From contig NZ_JAFEJA010000001.1 of the NCBI RefSeq assembly GCF_016919245.1, positions 1,426,001 through 1,490,000 of the forward strand: a stretch of 64,000 nt of DNA. Direction: 5' to 3'. The first letter of the stretch is position 1. Every line of letters starts with the position of its first letter. The notes under the pieces were generated by a model. The model was given only the letters and a program-made list of their open reading frames with translations. It did not search any database and was not told where the DNA came from. This DNA is from Streptomyces zhihengii. GTDB taxonomy: Bacteria; Actinomycetota; Actinomycetes; Streptomycetales; Streptomycetaceae. This document shows positions 8,328-16,250 of this stretch, piece after piece. The position numbers were made by a program, and so were the translations under genes.

Positions 8328-10112
8328 TCAGCGCCCCACCGCGTAACCCTGCATTCCCCTCGGGTTCGCCGCCGCCGACAGCACCCCGGTGCGCGGGTCG
8401 CGGGCCACCGCGCACAGCCGCCCCTCGGACCAGGCGCCGCCGACGGTGACGTCGTGGCCGCGTCCGCGCAGGTCGGCGACGGTCTCCGGGGCCGTGCGGG
8501 ATTCGACGGTGAGGCTGCCCGGGCGCATCCCGCGCGGATGGAAGGAGCCGGGGAAGGACTCGTTGTGCCAGTTCGGCGCGTCGACGGCGCCCTGGAGGTC
8601 CCAGCCGCCGCGGACGTGCGGGAGCTGCTCCAGGGCGAGCAGGAAGTGGAGCTGCCACTGGTCCTGCTGGTCGCCGCCGGGGGTGCCGAAGGCGAGCACC
8701 GGCTCGCCGTCGCGGAGCGCGATCGAGGGGGTGAGGGTGGTGCGGGGGCGGCGGCCGGGGGTGAGGGTGTTCGGCAGGCCCGGCTCCAGCCAGGTCATCT
8801 GGAGCCGGGTGCCCAGCGGGAAGCCCAGCTCGGGGACGACCGGGTTGGACTGGAGCCAGCCGCCGCTCGGGGTGGCGGCGACCATGTTGCCCCAGCGGTC
8901 GACGACGTCGACGTGGCAGGTGTCCCCCCGGGTGGCGCCGTCGCGGGACACGGTCGGCTCGCCGGCGCCCGGGGCCCCGGCGGTGTCGCCGAGGACGGTG
9001 AGGGCGTGCGGGCTGAGCAGCGGCGGACGGCCGCCGGGCGCACCGGGCCGCAGCTCGTAGGAGGCCTTCTCGCCGATCAGGGCCCGGCGGGCGGCGTTGT
9101 ACGGCTCGGAGAGGAGTTCGGCCAGGGGCACCGGAGCGGCGTCGCCGTACCAGGCCTCCCGGTCGGCCATCGCCAGCTTGCAGCCCTCCACGAGCAGATG
9201 GACGTACTCCCCCGAGCCGTGGGCGGGCAGTTCCGGCGGCAGCAGGGCGAGCTGCTGGAGCAGGACCGGCCCCTGGCTCCAGGGTCCCGCCTTGCACACG
9301 GTCCAGCCCCGCCACTCGTGGCTCACGGGCGCCTCGCAGGAGGCAGACCAGGAGGCCAGGTCGGCGGCGGCGAGGGTGCCGGCGTGCCGTTCGCCGCTGG
9401 TGTCCAGGGTGGGGCGGGCGGCCTGGCGGACGAGGGCGTCGGCGACGAATCCGGTGCGCCACACCTCGCGGGCGGCGTCGATCCGGCCCTCCCGGTCCGG
9501 GGCCGCCGCCTCGGCCTCGGCGACGAGGCGGCGCCAGGTGGCGGCGAGGGCGGGGTTGCGGAACAGCTCGCCGGGGCGGGGCGGCCTGCCGCCCGGGAGG
9601 TACACCTCCGCTGAGGTGGTCCACTCCGTCTCGAAGAGGCGGCGGACGCTCTCCACCGTCTCGCCGACCCGCTCGACCGGGGCGTGGCCGTGCTCGGCGT
9701 AGCCGATCGCGTAGCCCAGCACGTCGGCGAGGGACAGGGTGCCCCAGTCGCGCAGCAGCAGCATCCAGGCGTCGAAGGCGCCCGGGACGGCGGCGGCCAG
9801 CGGTCCGGTGCCGGGGACGACGTCGAGCCCGAGGCCGCGGTAGTGCGCGGGGGTCGCGCCGGCCGGGGCGACGCCCTGGCCGCACAGCACCCGCACCTCG
9901 CCCCCGGCGGGTGCGAGCAGCACCGGCACCTCGCCCGCCGGGCCGCACAGGTGCGGTTCGACGACATGGAGCACGAACCCGGCGGCGACGGCCGCGTCGT
10001 AGGCGTTGCCGCCGCGTTCCAGCACGGCCATGGCGGACTGCGAGGCGAGCCAGTGCGTGGACGACACCATGCCGAAGGTGCCCTGGAGGGTGGGGCGGGT
10101 GGTGAACGGCAT
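8328..10112 (-). CDS. Gamma-glutamyltransferase family protein, cytoplasmic type
   Basis: A 594-residue protein with no signal peptide. The Ntn-hydrolase autoprocessing Thr lies in GATRGDTCHVDVVDRWGNMVAATPSGG (near residue 400), and the downstream FGTPGGDQQDQWQ matches the substrate-binding GxPGG loop. The family cleaves the gamma-glutamyl bond of glutathione-like compounds or transfers it; intracellular members are often acylases or YwrD-like enzymes. Compare the second, secreted member at 31894. The stop is 41 bp from the phosphatase start, so an operon is possible. Confidence 0.87.
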   Translation of the reverse strand: MPFTTRPTLQGTFGMVSSTHWLASQSAMAVLERGGNAYDAAVAAGFVLHVVEPHLCGPAGEVPVLLAPAGGEVRVLCGQGVAPAGATPAHYRGLGLDVVPGTGPLAAAVPGAFDAWMLLLRDWGTLSLADVLGYAIGYAEHGHAPVERVGETVESVRRLFETEWTTSAEVYLPGGRPPRPGELFRNPALAATWRRLVAEAEAAAPDREGRIDAAREVWRTGFVADALVRQAARPTLDTSGERHAGTLAAADLASWSASCEAPVSHEWRGWTVCKAGPWSQGPVLLQQLALLPPELPAHGSGEYVHLLVEGCKLAMADREAWYGDAAPVPLAELLSEPYNAARRALIGEKASYELRPGAPGGRPPLLSPHALTVLGDTAGAPGAGEPTVSRDGATRGDTCHVDVVDRWGNMVAATPSGGWLQSNPVVPELGFPLGTRLQMTWLEPGLPNTLTPGRRPRTTLTPSIALRDGEPVLAFGTPGGDQQDQWQLHFLLALEQLPHVRGGWDLQGAVDAPNWHNESFPGSFHPRGMRPGSLTVESRTAPETVADLRGRGHDVTVGGAWSEGRLCAVARDPRTGVLSAAANPRGMQGYAVGR

Positions 10113-10601
10113 CCGGCGACCTCGTTCCTCGGGTGCGCCGTCCGGCGGGCCGGTGCCCGGTCCGCCGGGCGGGCCGGAGGTCCCGTCCGGACTCCGCGCG
10201 TGCCTCGCCGGCCCGCGGCAGCGGGGCCGGCCGGATGCCCCAGGCTACGGACTTTCCGCTCCCCGTCCAGCCCCCTCCGGCGCCGCGTGCGCGGGGAGTT
10301 CGCCGCCGTCGCCCCTGAGGGCGGCCCCGGCGGCCAGGGGCGGGGCCGCCCCCGCAAGAGATCGAGCGCGGTGCCGACCCGGCGGGGTCGCCGCAGGCGG
10401 TGCGCCGGCGGAGACCCCGCCGGGTCGGCACCGCCGGCGGATCGCGGGCGGCGCCCACCGGGCGGGTTGCCCCGCCGCAGGCTCCCCCGGGCGGTGGGCG
10501 CACGGCGCGTCCCCGGGTGCCGGCGGTGGGGCCGGCACCCGGGGACGGAGTCCTCCGGGGCCCGGTGCGGCGCCGTCCGGCCCCCGCCGGACGGCGGCGC
10601 C
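10113..10601. other. 489-bp intergenic region with four consecutive hairpins
   Basis: Perfect inverted repeats: 22-bp arms at 10368-10389 and 10413-10434; 9-bp arms at 10452-10460 and 10492-10500; 17-bp arms at 10508-10524 and 10531-10547; 10-bp arms at 10571-10580 and 10587-10596. The last is the likely terminator of the DUF7144 gene. The 10113-10360 part carries the gamma-glutamyltransferase upstream region; no gene is supported in it. Confidence 0.85.
10571..10596 (-). terminator. Putative terminator of the DUF7144 gene
   Basis: CGCCGTCCGG / CCGGACGGCG with a 6-base loop, five bases past the stop codon. Confidence 0.65.
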
Positions 10602-11042
10602 TCAGGCCAGGTCCTCCTTCTTCGTGACGCACAGCGCCCAGATGACGAACCCGGAGATGGCGATCATCACGACCGACCACACCGGGTAGTACGGCAGCGA
10701 GAGGAAGTTGGCGATGATCACGAACCCGGCGATGACGACGCCGGCGATGCGTGCCCAGAGCGACGCCGAGAAGAGGCCGACGCCGACGAGGACGGCCGCG
10801 ATCCCCAGGAAGAGGTGGACCCAGCCCCAGCCGGTGAGGTCGAACTGGAAGACGTAGTTCGGCGTGGTGACGAAGACGTCGTCCTCGGCGATCGCCATGA
10901 TGCCCCGGAAGATGTCGAGGACACCGACGAGCATCAGCATCACGGCGCCGAAGACCGTCAGGCCTGATGCCCATTCCTGCTTGGCGGAGTGTGCGTGGCC
11001 CTGCTCGGCCGAGTGCATGCGGGGGGTGTGTGCCGTGGTCAT
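10602..11042 (-). CDS. DUF7144-family membrane protein
   Basis: A 146-residue protein with four predicted membrane segments (about 28-50, 70-90, 95-115 and 120-138) and the typical pattern GLTVFGAVMLMLVGVLDIFRG, FQFDLTGWGWVHLFLG. This family is widespread in actinobacteria, function unknown, and often sits with stress-membrane genes as here. A His-containing N-terminal tail (MTTAHTPRMHSAEQGHAHSA) precedes the first segment. The SHOCT protein gene lies 27 bp upstream on the same strand, suggesting one transcript. Confidence 0.85.
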   Translation of the reverse strand: MTTAHTPRMHSAEQGHAHSAKQEWASGLTVFGAVMLMLVGVLDIFRGIMAIAEDDVFVTTPNYVFQFDLTGWGWVHLFLGIAAVLVGVGLFSASLWARIAGVVIAGFVIIANFLSLPYYPVWSVVMIAISGFVIWALCVTKKEDLA

Positions 11043-11069
11043 GGTGCTGCCTGCCTTTCTGCCCTGTGG

Positions 11070-11540
11070 TCAGCCGCGGGCGGCACCGTCGCCGGTGCCG
11101 GTGGCCGTGGACGCGGTCTTCGGGGCCTGGCCGCCGAGGACCAGTTCCTTGGCCCGGCGGTACTCGTCCTCCGAGATGTCCCCGCGGGCGCGGATCTCGG
11201 AGAGCCGGGCGAGTTCGTCGACGCTGCTGCGGGCCGGACCGCCGCCCGCCGTCTCCTTGATGTAGTCGTCGAACGCCCGCTGCCGCGCCCGGGCGTGCGC
11301 CGTCTCGCGCGCGCCCATGGTCCGGCCGCGGGCGATGACGTAGACGAACACGCCGACGAACGGCAGCAGGACCACGAAGACGAGCCAGCCCGTCTTCCCC
11401 CAGCCGCCCAGGCTGTCGTCACGGAAGATGTCGCCGATGATCCGGATCAGCAGGATGAACCACATGATCCACAGGAAGAACCACAGCATGGTCCAGAACA
11501 TGCTCAGCAGGGGGAAGTCGTAGGCGAGGTGGGTGCTCAT
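11070..11540 (-). CDS. SHOCT-domain membrane protein
   Basis: A 156-residue protein. Two N-terminal membrane segments (about 12-35 and 50-70, PLDc_N-like) are followed by a charged linker and a C-terminal SHOCT helix pair, DELARLSEIRARGDISEDEYRRAKELVL. SHOCT tails are thought to mediate oligomerisation or protein contacts; the specific role is unknown. It is probably co-transcribed with the DUF7144 gene 27 bp downstream. Confidence 0.85.
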   Translation of the reverse strand: MSTHLAYDFPLLSMFWTMLWFFLWIMWFILLIRIIGDIFRDDSLGGWGKTGWLVFVVLLPFVGVFVYVIARGRTMGARETAHARARQRAFDDYIKETAGGGPARSSVDELARLSEIRARGDISEDEYRRAKELVLGGQAPKTASTATGTGDGAARG

Positions 11541-11611
11541 CGTGCTCCTCCGTTCCGGCGGGAGCCGGACGTCCGGTGTCTCCTGTTCTCAGCGTGCGCA
11601 CGCCAGGCGGG

Positions 11612-11642
11612 CCGGGCCTCACCCGGGAGGGGTGAGGCCCGG
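11612..11642 (-). terminator. Strong hairpin terminator downstream of the 451-aa membrane protein
   Basis: Perfect 13-bp stem CCGGGCCTCACCC / GGGTGAGGCCCGG with a GGGAG loop, about 47 bp past the stop at 11689. It separates this gene from the SHOCT gene. Confidence 0.8.
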
Positions 11643-11688
11643 GGCACGCCCGGGGCGTCGCCGTACGCACCCGGCCGCTGCCCCGCCG

Positions 11689-13044
11689 TCACGGACCCGC
11701 CCGCCCCGGTCCGCCCGCCGGCACGGCGGGCGACGGGCCCCGGGCCGCCGCGAACACGGCCAGCAGCGCGAGGACAGCCAGCATCAGGCAGAGGACCAGC
11801 GCGACGGCGCCGACGGTGGGGTGGTTCCACAGCAGCAGGACGAGCACGCCGGCCGCGACGACGGCCCCGGTGGTCCACGACCGGTGGGCGTCCAGCCACC
11901 GCCCGGCCGTGCCGGTGCGCAGCCCGCCGCGCTCCAGGGCGCGTCCGGCGGCGCCGGTGGCGCGGGCCGCCGCCCGCCGCACCGCGCGCGCGGCCCGCCC
12001 GGGCCCGTACAGGCAGGCGGCGAGGGCGGTGACCGCGGCGACGACCAGCAGGGTGCGGGTGCTGTCCCGCAGGAAGCGGACGAAGGTGTCGTAGATCGCC
12101 GCGGCGGCGTCCGGCGGCAGCGTCGACGCGGGCACGGCGTCCAGGTAGACCCGGCGCACCACGGCCAGCGCGATCAGCAGGACCACCATCGCCAGGCCGA
12201 CGCCGACGGCCGTGACGAGCAGCATCGTGCGGTGGGCCGGGGCCGTCCACACGGCGAGGGCCGCGAGCGCGACGGTGATCACGGGGAGCCAGGTGCCGAC
12301 GACGTCGAGCACCCGCATGACGCCCTGCGCCTCGGAGAGCTTGTCGGTCTGGAAGAGGGTGATCTGCCGGTCGGCGGCCGGAATGGCGTCGGCCTTCTCG
12401 AATCCGGCGTCGACCAGCCGCTGCTTGACCACGTCGACCACGGTGCCGAGGTCCAGTGTCACCGTGTCGCCCTGGGCGCGCAGGGCGCCGCTGTCACCAC
12501 CGGTGAGCATGTCGACGACGGCCGCGTGGGCGCGGCGGTTGGCCGTCTCCCAGGCCTGCTCGAAGGCGTCACCGGTGACGACGCGGTTCACGACGCCGTG
12601 CACCACGTTCGTCACCGCGGCGTTCAGCGGTCCGGCGAGCGCCTCGGACCGGTCGACGACGGCCGGGGGCGCCCCGGCGTCGGCGAGCGCCGCGCTCAGT
12701 GACGCGGTCACCGCCGTGATGTCCATGTTGTCCACGACGCGGTGGGTCAGCCGGTCGGTGACGACCTGCTGCACCGCGGGGTCGCCGGCGAGCGGCGCGA
12801 CGGTCGCCACGTAGCGGTCGGTGTCGGAGACCTGGCTGTCCACCCAGGCGGCGACGACGGCGAGCGGCGCCAGCAGCAGGGCGACGAGCAGCAGCACACT
12901 GGCGCCGGTCCAGCGGGCCCTGCGGTGGCGTACGGCGGCGGCCCGGCGGAGCCTGCGGTACTCGGCGTGCTCCTCGGAGGTGAGCGCGGTGCGCTCGCCG
13001 CCGCCGTCGGGGGCGGCGGGGCCGGGGTGCCGGTTCGGGAGCAT
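11689..13044 (-). CDS. Conserved actinobacterial integral membrane protein
   Basis: A 451-residue protein, function unknown. After a basic cytoplasmic tail (RRLRRAAAVRHRRARW) there is one membrane segment near 48-68, an extracytoplasmic domain of about 180 residues rich in Val/Asp (including DTDRYVATVAPLAGDPAVQQVV), then further segments near 250-300, 330-350 and 395-440. The layout matches a family common in Streptomyces with no assigned role. It sits 36 bp downstream of the HdeD gene on the same strand. Confidence 0.75.
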   Translation of the reverse strand: MLPNRHPGPAAPDGGGERTALTSEEHAEYRRLRRAAAVRHRRARWTGASVLLLVALLLAPLAVVAAWVDSQVSDTDRYVATVAPLAGDPAVQQVVTDRLTHRVVDNMDITAVTASLSAALADAGAPPAVVDRSEALAGPLNAAVTNVVHGVVNRVVTGDAFEQAWETANRRAHAAVVDMLTGGDSGALRAQGDTVTLDLGTVVDVVKQRLVDAGFEKADAIPAADRQITLFQTDKLSEAQGVMRVLDVVGTWLPVITVALAALAVWTAPAHRTMLLVTAVGVGLAMVVLLIALAVVRRVYLDAVPASTLPPDAAAAIYDTFVRFLRDSTRTLLVVAAVTALAACLYGPGRAARAVRRAAARATGAAGRALERGGLRTGTAGRWLDAHRSWTTGAVVAAGVLVLLLWNHPTVGAVALVLCLMLAVLALLAVFAAARGPSPAVPAGGPGRAGP

Positions 13045-13080
13045 GGCGTCTCCTCGGTCGTTCCCGTGCTTCGGCCGGTG

Positions 13081-13722
13081 TCACCCGGCGCGCGGTGCCG
13101 CCCGGCCCGTCCTGCGTTCCGCCGCGCGCCAGGCGAAGGCGAGGCCCAGCTCCACCAGGCCGAGGAGCACCAGCCACAGCCCCAGCAGCCGGATGAGGAA
13201 GAGCGCCGACTCGGCGGGCAGCACCAGCACCACGACTCCGGCGACGATGCCGAGCGCGCCGGCGCCGACGACGAAGCCCCGGTGGGGAAGCCGGGTCGCG
13301 GCGAGGGCCGTGTAGAGGGTGAGCATGCCGGTGGCCAGCCAGACGAGTCCGACGATCAGCGAGAGCGCGGTGACCGTCTGGAGCGGGTGCCGCAGGCACA
13401 GGACGCCGGCCAGTACGTACAGCACGGCCACCAGCAGTCCCGGTGTCCGCTGGCCGCGTTCCTGGGCGAAGGCGGCGACGAAGCGGAAGCCGCCGGCCAC
13501 CAGCAGGTAGAGGCCGGTCACGACACCGAGGACGTGCAGGGTGCCGTCCGGCCAGGCGAGGATCATGACGCCGGGGATCAGCGAGGCGAGCGCCGAGCCC
13601 AGCAGCCATGTCCAGGACGCGCCGACCCTGCCCAGCAGTTCGCCGGGCGGGATGTCCGCGACCGTCCCGCCGGCCCGGGTCCCGTGCCCGGCCGGCGGCT
13701 CGTGATCACGCGATACGGTCAT
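13081..13722 (-). CDS. HdeD-family membrane protein (DUF308)
   Basis: A 213-residue protein from ATG 13722, preceded by AGGAGG. Six membrane segments occur in three DUF308 pairs (GSALASLIPGVMILAWPDGTL, LLVAVLYVLAGVLCL, VVGAGALGIVAGVVVLVLPAES). HdeD is an acid-resistance membrane protein in enterobacteria; actinobacterial homologues are common and their role is not established. It probably forms an operon with the 451-residue membrane protein. Confidence 0.85.
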   Translation of the reverse strand: MTVSRDHEPPAGHGTRAGGTVADIPPGELLGRVGASWTWLLGSALASLIPGVMILAWPDGTLHVLGVVTGLYLLVAGGFRFVAAFAQERGQRTPGLLVAVLYVLAGVLCLRHPLQTVTALSLIVGLVWLATGMLTLYTALAATRLPHRGFVVGAGALGIVAGVVVLVLPAESALFLIRLLGLWLVLLGLVELGLAFAWRAAERRTGRAAPRAG

Positions 13723-13831
13723 GGCTCCTCCTCGCGCGATGTTCGCCCGGGTCCCGGTGGGACCGCCGGCGGGACGGTGCGGGGACCACCCGCTCCGAGC
13801 GTGCCCCGGGCCGGACGGGACCGGATCACCC

Positions 13832-14020
13832 CCGGCGGGTGACCTCCGCCCGCGGGTTTCCCGGCGGGGCGGAGGCACGGTTCACGACGGCACCCCGGCG
13901 GACGCGGGATCGGTCGGCGGCCGGGGTCCGGCGGGCTCCCGGCGGGTGACCCCCGCCCCGCGGGCTCCCCCGGCGGGGCGGAGGCGCGGTTCACGACGGC
14001 TCCCCGGCGGGCGCGGGCCC
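13832..14020. repeat. 107-bp-period direct repeat, about 1.8 copies
   Basis: Copies begin CCGGCGGGTGAC at 13832 and 13939 and share a stretch of about 82 bp containing GGTTCACGACGGC. Confidence 0.85.
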
Positions 14021-14055
14021 GGTGCGCGGGGGCGCCCCCGCGCACCGGGCCCGCG
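14012..14055. terminator. 44-bp perfect palindrome, probable terminator of the 65-aa gene
   Basis: Every base from 14012 pairs with its mirror to 14055 with no loop (22-bp arms beginning CGCGGGCCCGGTGCGC). It lies 37 bp past the stop at 14092. Confidence 0.7.
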
Positions 14056-14091
14056 TACGGCGGCTCCCCCGCGGGTGGCGGCGGGGGCCGT

Positions 14092-14289
14092 TCACTCCGG
14101 CAGCCTGCGCATCTCGGCGAGACGCAGCCCCAGCGCCTGGAAGCGGGCGAGCAGCCCGTAGACATGGGCCTCGTCGACGACGTGCCCGTAGAGGACGGTC
14201 TGTCCGGACATGACGACGTGCTCCAGTTCCGGAAAGCCTTTGGCCAGGGTCTCCGAGATGTCCCCGTCGATGCGGAACTCGTAGCGCAT
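14092..14289 (-). CDS. Small conserved hypothetical protein
   Basis: A 65-residue acidic protein (MRYEFRIDGDISETLAKGFPELEHVVMSGQ) ending LRLAEMRRLPE. It has good codon bias and is followed by a strong palindromic terminator. There is no signal peptide or membrane segment. Small proteins of this type are conserved in Streptomyces; no function is known. The pattern of alternating beta and helical segments suggests a ferredoxin-like fold, which is only an impression. Confidence 0.7.
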   Translation of the reverse strand: MRYEFRIDGDISETLAKGFPELEHVVMSGQTVLYGHVVDEAHVYGLLARFQALGLRLAEMRRLPE

Positions 14290-14415
14290 GGGGCCGTTCC
14301 CTCTCCCCGCGGCCCTCCCGCCGGGCCGGCAGTGTCCACCCCCCGATCGTCCGCCCCGGTCACGCCCGCCGCCTCACCCCGCACAGGTGAGCCGCCGCAC
14401 GGGCCGCGCGGCGGC

Positions 14416-16026
14416 TCACGGCTTCTCCGCCGCGCTCCCGCCCCGCGCGGACCGGCCGGCCGGGAGGTTGCCGGTGACCAGGAAACTCGCCAGCGTGATG
14501 CCGCCGGCCGCCAGGATGCCCGCGCGCAGCCCCGCGAGCTGGGCGGACGCGTAGGAGTCGGCGACGGCCTCGACCTCGGCGGGCGGCAGTCCGGCGCGTT
14601 CGGCCGCCGCGCGCACCTGGTCGGTGGGCACGAAGGAGATCCCGGCCTCCAGGGCGATGCCGGTCTCCTGCCGGGCCTGGTCCGAGATCCTCGGGTCGTC
14701 CTCGACCCGTGCGGCGAACGCGGTGGCCAGCGCGCCGACGAGGAGGGAGCCGATGAAGGCCGTGCCGAGGGCGGAGCCCAGGTTCTGCGCGGTGAACTGC
14801 AGCCCGCCGACCTCGCTCCGCTCGTCCTCCCCCGCGCCCGACTGCACCACGTCGCCGAGCTGCGAGGCCAGCAGCCCCATCCCGACCCCGAGCAGGGCCA
14901 TGGCGCCGAGGAAGGGGCCGTCGTCGATCACCGGGTCGATGGCGGCCAGCAGCCACACCACGGACGCGAGCAGCGTCAGGAGGGCGACGCGGACCACCCG
15001 GCGGGGCCCGGCCCGCCGCCCGAGCCGGGCGCCGGCCAGGGAGGCCGCGAGCATGGTGACGGAGACGGGCAGCAGGCGCAGCCCGGTCTCGAAGGCGTCG
15101 AACCCCTGCACGACCTGGAGGTAGAGGGGTATGGCGAAGAACAGCCCCAGCAGGATGAGGTTCTGGCTCAGCAGCGCCAGCAGCCCCGAGCGCAGCGGCG
15201 GCCTGCCCAGCAGGGAGAGGTGCACCAGGGGGTCCTCGTCGCGGGTCTCGCGGCGGCGCTCCCAGGCCCGGAAGAGGGCCAGGACGACGCCTCCGGAGGC
15301 GATCACGAAGAGCGTGGGGGCGAAGCCCAGCACGGTGAACGGGGCGTTCCTGGGCTCGACCCAGCCCCAGGTGCCGCTCTGGAGCACACCGAGCACGCCC
15401 AGTCCGAGCCCGGCCGCCGACAGCACGGCCCCCACCCCGTCCAGCCGGGGAAGGCGGCCGGCCGGCGGCCGTTCGGGGATCGCCCGGCGGCACAGGAGCA
15501 CGGCCAGCACGACGACGACCTCGCCGGCGAAGACCAGCCGCCAGGTCAGGTAGGTCGTCGTCCAGCCGCCGAGCAGGGGGCCCACCGCGATGCCGGCGCC
15601 GGCCAGCCCGCCGATGACCCCGTAGGCCACCGTGCGGTCCCGGCCCCGGTAGGACTCGGCCACCAGCGCGGCCATGTTCGGCAGCACCAGGGCCGCGCCG
15701 ATGCCCTCGACGACGGACCAGCCCAGGGCCAGGACCCCGAGGGTGGGGGCGACGGCCGTGACCGCGGAACCCGTGCCGTAGACGGCCATGCCGACGAGGA
15801 AGACACGGCGGCGGCCGTAGATGTCCCCGAGCCTGCCGCCGGTGATCATGAACGCGGCCATGACCAGGGCGTACAGGGTGATGACCGCCTGGATGGCGGT
15901 GACCTCGGTGTCGAAGTCCTCGACCAGCCGGCTGATGGACACGTTCATCACGGAGGTGTCCAGCACCATCAGGAACTGGGCCGTCCCGAGGACGATCAGC
16001 GCGCGCCACTGCCTCACCGTGTCCAC
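14416..16026 (-). CDS. MFS drug exporter, DHA2 (EmrB/QacA, 14-TM) family
   Basis: A 536-residue membrane protein. Motif A is GGRLGDIYGRRRVF (about 63-76), and motif C-like GVIGGLAGAGIAVGPLLGGW follows near 140. Fourteen hydrophobic segments fit the DHA2 proton-driven exporters. The N-terminal VLDTSVMNVSISRL is the typical D1 motif of this family. An extracytoplasmic stretch with EDDPRISDQARQETG near the end is also usual. The gene is alone; the nearest regulator is the LAL protein upstream in the same direction (222 bp gap), a possible but unproven link. Confidence 0.9.
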   Translation of the reverse strand: MDTVRQWRALIVLGTAQFLMVLDTSVMNVSISRLVEDFDTEVTAIQAVITLYALVMAAFMITGGRLGDIYGRRRVFLVGMAVYGTGSAVTAVAPTLGVLALGWSVVEGIGAALVLPNMAALVAESYRGRDRTVAYGVIGGLAGAGIAVGPLLGGWTTTYLTWRLVFAGEVVVVLAVLLCRRAIPERPPAGRLPRLDGVGAVLSAAGLGLGVLGVLQSGTWGWVEPRNAPFTVLGFAPTLFVIASGGVVLALFRAWERRRETRDEDPLVHLSLLGRPPLRSGLLALLSQNLILLGLFFAIPLYLQVVQGFDAFETGLRLLPVSVTMLAASLAGARLGRRAGPRRVVRVALLTLLASVVWLLAAIDPVIDDGPFLGAMALLGVGMGLLASQLGDVVQSGAGEDERSEVGGLQFTAQNLGSALGTAFIGSLLVGALATAFAARVEDDPRISDQARQETGIALEAGISFVPTDQVRAAAERAGLPPAEVEAVADSYASAQLAGLRAGILAAGGITLASFLVTGNLPAGRSARGGSAAEKP

Positions 16027-16182
16027 CTCACCGTGCCGGACGGTGTCCGCGCCGCCGCACCTGCGGCGACGCCCTGCTGCCGATGTCAGCAGCTCCCGCG
16101 TCCGGCCGCCTCACCCGCCGGGGGCGAGAAGTGTGGCGGCGCCCCTCGCGGCGGGGAGACGTGCGCCTGCCTCCCGGGGCGG

Positions 16183-16250
16183 GTGCCTCACGTCGCGGCG
16201 GGAGTGCCTCACGTCGCGGCGGGTCGGGTCGGGTCGGGTCGGGTCGGGTC
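16183..16250. repeat. 21-bp direct repeat followed by six GGGTC units
   Basis: GTGCCTCACGTCGCGGCGGG occurs at 16183 and 16204. Six perfect GGGTC pentamers then fill 16221-16250, reaching the stop codon of the LAL gene. Confidence 0.95.

Larger units (their letters stand above)
13723..14091. other. 369-bp intergenic region: duplicated block plus long palindrome
   Basis: This holds the HdeD upstream region, a 107-bp-period direct repeat and a 44-bp perfect palindrome, listed separately. No gene is supported. Confidence 0.8.

Noticed and set aside
16221..16250. Telomere-like repeat
   Set aside because: The GGGTC run is internal, short and beside a gene; Streptomyces ends are palindromic, not short tandem repeats.
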